Below are positions 8,015 through 10,000 of a DNA stretch of 10,000 nucleotides, piece after piece. Within the stretch, counting starts at the first letter, position 1; every line of letters begins with the position of its first letter. The stretch is from Penaeus vannamei. Its lineage: Eukaryota; Arthropoda; Malacostraca; Decapoda; Penaeidae. A model generated the notes under the pieces. It was not told the DNA's origin, made no database searches, and saw nothing but the letters and a program-made list of their open reading frames with translations. The DNA lies in the NCBI RefSeq assembly GCF_042767895.1, contig NC_091565.1:11472708-11482707 (forward strand). The letters are read 5' to 3'. The position numbers and the translations under genes were made by a program.

Positions 8015-8293
8015 AGCAGTTTGGTTCATTAACTGAGGAAAACTCATCAGGTAGAGACTCTAAAGCGATCAGTCAGAAAATTCCGCGGAAGTAAAATATT
8101 TGTGAAAAACATGGAAGTAGTGACGCAAAAATGGGAATCAATGTTTTTACTTATTTTAACATCCTTGTCAGCATGTTATTACAGTTATACTAAACGTATG
8201 CGAGCAATACGGAAAGTTTGGAAAAAAAAGAGAAAAGAACTGGGGAGAGATATGGGATTCTCCATATAGTGTTATATCCACTACAAAATCACT
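8015..8293 (+). repeat. E2 dispersed repeat, copy 2
   Basis: Direct repeat of 3838-4222 with the same landmarks (AGCAGTTTGGTTCATTAACT, ATGGGAATCAAT, TTTTAACATCCTTGTCAGCAT, GGGATTCTC, CACTACAAAA). It lacks the roughly 105 bp found in copy 1 at about 3899-4010. No open frame of note. Confidence 0.72.
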
Positions 8294-8340
8294 GATTTTT
8301 TTCACTTTCTTTGGTTCTAGGTCCGCACTAATTTATTGTA

Positions 8341-8560
8341 GGCAAGAAAATTATATAAAGAGGGTAAGGGAGGGGGGGGGGAAGAAAAATGGAGTAATGG
8401 AGATGGAATATTACATTTATAAACTCACAGTTAATACGCAGTTTTTGTCAAAGAATATGTCTCCCCCCCCTCTCAATTGCTCCCCTCTCTCTCCTTTCTC
8501 CTTCTCTCCCTCCCATTCTCTCATGAAATTCCCGTTCTCCCTCTCTCTAACCCGTCTCTT
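8341..8560 (+). repeat. Purine tract followed by polypyrimidine tract
   Basis: Positions 8357-8407 are almost all purine with a G10 run (8372-8381). After a 50-base AT-rich gap, 8459-8560 are almost all pyrimidine, with a C8 run (8463-8470) and many CTCTC and CCCTC steps. Such tracts can form triplex DNA, and here the two are roughly complementary. The 62-residue open frame over them is compositional. Confidence 0.75.
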
Positions 8561-8561
8561 C

Positions 8562-8764
8562 TTGATTATAGCAATATCGATATAAACAGATGCAATGTCA
8601 ATTATAATACATCAAGAGAAATAATCACAATTAGAAAAATGTGTTAATAACAAGAATTTCCTTAGGGCATAATATTTTATTGTCATATTAGTTTCTCTAT
8701 TTTATATAAAACTTTTTGCTGATGACTTCCCATTTTAGGGATCTACACGTTTTTAATTTCGGTA
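8562..8764. other. AT-rich spacer, nothing recognised
   Basis: Plain AT-rich DNA with no match to other parts of the window and no credible frame. Confidence 0.45.
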
Positions 8765-9047
8765 TTTTTTATCGTAAGTTCGCCGCTCCTACTTCGAGGA
8801 TTTTGGTATCGTTGGATTCCTATCACTATCCACAATGCAAGTGAATTTTCATCGTTATTTTCATTCTGGATTATATCATTAGTGTTATTAAACCTCACAT
8901 TTTCCCTGGAAACTTCCATGCCCTTCCCTGCTATCGGGGCCAAGTTTGTCGCTAAAGGGAGGTTTCTGTGCAATAAAATACATACCTGCTAGGAATCCAA
9001 TTATACCATAATCGTCGGTGTAGGAGCAGCGGAATTAAGATAGAAAA
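8765..9047. mobile_element. Foldback / MITE-like element with 58-bp inverted ends
   Basis: Left arm 8765-8822 and the reverse complement of right arm 8990-9047 match at 47 of 58 positions without gaps (my count). Shared blocks include GCTCCTAC, GGTAT and TTGGATTCCTA. A 167-bp centre separates them and is less AT-rich than the surroundings (for example CCCTTCCCTGCTATCGGGGCC at 8920-8940). Weak similarity may extend a few bases beyond both arms. No transposase frame is present; the 76-residue open frame on the minus strand is not recognised. No target-site duplication is clear. A non-autonomous DNA transposon or a long hairpin precursor are both possible. Confidence 0.62.
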
Positions 9048-9060
9048 TTACCCAATCATT

Positions 9061-9565
9061 TTTCCAGGTAAATTCAGTTATCCATGATAATACCGCAAAG
9101 TTAGACATTTATTGGTATTTTTTAAAATTCGGTTTAACAGATAATCAATAAATGTTGCATCTAAGCTAAACTGATATTATTTAAATATGCGCCCTCAGCG
9201 TGACTGTATCTTACTTTTGAATATGGTTTTGATAGAGGTTGTAAAACGACAACAAATGCTGATTTGGTGCGAAGAAAAAAGGAACTGTAGCGCATAAGGA
9301 ATCTATAAATATCTGCAACCTTCCCCACCCTCACACATGCGCACGTGCAGAGAGACAGACAGACACAAAGAGAAGGAAAGAAAACTAAAAGGTGTATAAC
9401 AATGATGATATAGTAATCTCGATCCTTTATTATCGTTGACCATTCACACTTTCCACACCTCAACCGTACTATAAATATTTTCCAAGAAAATATCTTTGAT
9501 AAACATTTTAAGTAGTATTTTCTCGTTGAAATTATTAGTATCATTCCTGCTACAGTTTACAATAA
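9061..9565 (-). repeat. E1 long non-coding repeat, copy D (reverse)
   Basis: Reverse-complement copy of the left half of E1. Near 9085-9105 it has ACTTTGCGGTATTATCATG as in copy A. It then has TTTAGCTTAGATG, GTCGTTTTAC, AATGCTGATTTGGTGCGAAG, GGGGAAGGTTGCAGA and the pyrimidine segment, and ends with GTAGCAGGAATGATAC as at the left end of copy C. It lacks about 20 bp containing the GACGGAAAT motif and 11 bp before ACAACAAATGC. It begins about a dozen bases after the foldback element. The open frame across it is not a gene. Confidence 0.68.
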
Positions 9566-10000
9566 GATTTTAAAACGAAAAAAAAGAAAGAAAAAATCTA
9601 GCAGAAAAAGAGAAAAAGTAAGTGACTGACTGATAGAGATTTATGAAAAGGATATAGATGGCTATATTGAGAAAGGTAGATGGATGCAGTAGATAGATAC
9701 AGAGAGATTTTTCTTTATTGTCAAATATGACGATACAATATCTCGTTACGACTACAAAAACTTGATAAAAAGTAGTTAAAAAAAGGCTGAGTAGTTTTAA
9801 GACAACCAAGGGCGGATTTGAAAAACTTTATGTTGTATATTAGTATGATAAATATGTTCGCTTTCCATTTTTCACTTTCTCTCACCCACTCACCTATTTT
9901 CTCCCTTTGTCTCCCTTTCCATTTTACTTACAAACTTTGAAAACTATGAACTGCGCTTTACCACATCTCAAAGTTAATAATGCTGGCAAAGGAACAAATA
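9566..10000. other. Non-coding right end, GATA/GA-rich patch
   Basis: Positions 9574-9712 are purine-rich with GATAGAGA, GATAGATAC and AAGGTAGATGG pieces, a degenerate microsatellite. The rest is AT-rich with a pyrimidine-rich patch at 9860-9925. No RNA gene or credible protein frame was seen. Confidence 0.5.

Noticed and set aside
8007..8016. Telomere-type TTAGGG repeats
   Set aside because: Only about two units, expected by chance in a window this size; not an interstitial telomere tract.
8743..8973. 76-residue minus-strand frame in the foldback element
   Set aside because: Starts at a non-ATG codon just after a stop, overlaps one inverted arm, and shows no recognisable motif. Considered as a remnant of a transposase, but there is no support.
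9161..9544. 127-residue minus-strand frame
   Set aside because: Lies entirely within E1 copy D. The matching parts of copies B and C have indels that break the frame, and no domain is recognisable.

Overview
This window looks like non-coding, repeat-rich animal nuclear DNA. The base composition is AT-rich. About 1.5 kb is microsatellite: long (AT)n, (TG/CA)n, (TC/GA)n and one ATGT tetranucleotide tract. There are dispersed repeats in both orientations and no bacterial-style gene packing. I found no open reading frame that looks like a real protein. The longer open frames are either translations of dinucleotide repeats (Tyr-Ile, Cys-Val, Thr-His, Arg-Glu runs) or short frames without a recognisable domain. 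A microsatellite load of this kind is typical of penaeid shrimp and other decapods, and also of cephalopods. A decapod crustacean is my weak preference; the sequence alone does not settle it.

Layout. Positions 1-235 hold a copy of a tRNA-like, SINE-type repeat. Positions 280-2064 are dominated by three microsatellite clusters (468-938, 1195-1545, 1746-2022), framed by two separate pairs of inverted repeats (284-376 with 1572-1663; 432-469 with 2027-2064). Positions 2478-2595 hold a decayed reverse copy of the SINE. From about 2675 to 6752 the window is mostly copies and fragments of one long non-coding repeat, called E1 here. A second SINE copy (5075-5300) sits between E1 pieces, and a second dispersed repeat, E2, lies at 3838-4222. 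Positions 7250-7572 are a CA/AT microsatellite block. They are followed by a reverse SINE copy (7690-7815), the second E2 copy (8015-8293), a purine/pyrimidine-rich stretch (8341-8560), a roughly 280-bp foldback element with 58-bp imperfect inverted ends (8765-9047), and a reverse copy of E1 (9061-9565). The last 430 bases show nothing recognisable.

How the parts relate. There is no gene pathway here. The window is a record of repeat activity: a Pol III-type SINE family with four copies, a non-coding repeat E1 of about 1.2 kb with five copies or fragments, E2 with two copies, one foldback element, and microsatellites that often start exactly at repeat boundaries. The most interesting signal is in the two best SINE copies. 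They are almost identical except in a 26-bp segment at the anticodon-arm position, where nearly half the bases differ, yet each copy still forms its own strong hairpin there. All repeat relationships were found by eye; identities are hand counts or estimates.
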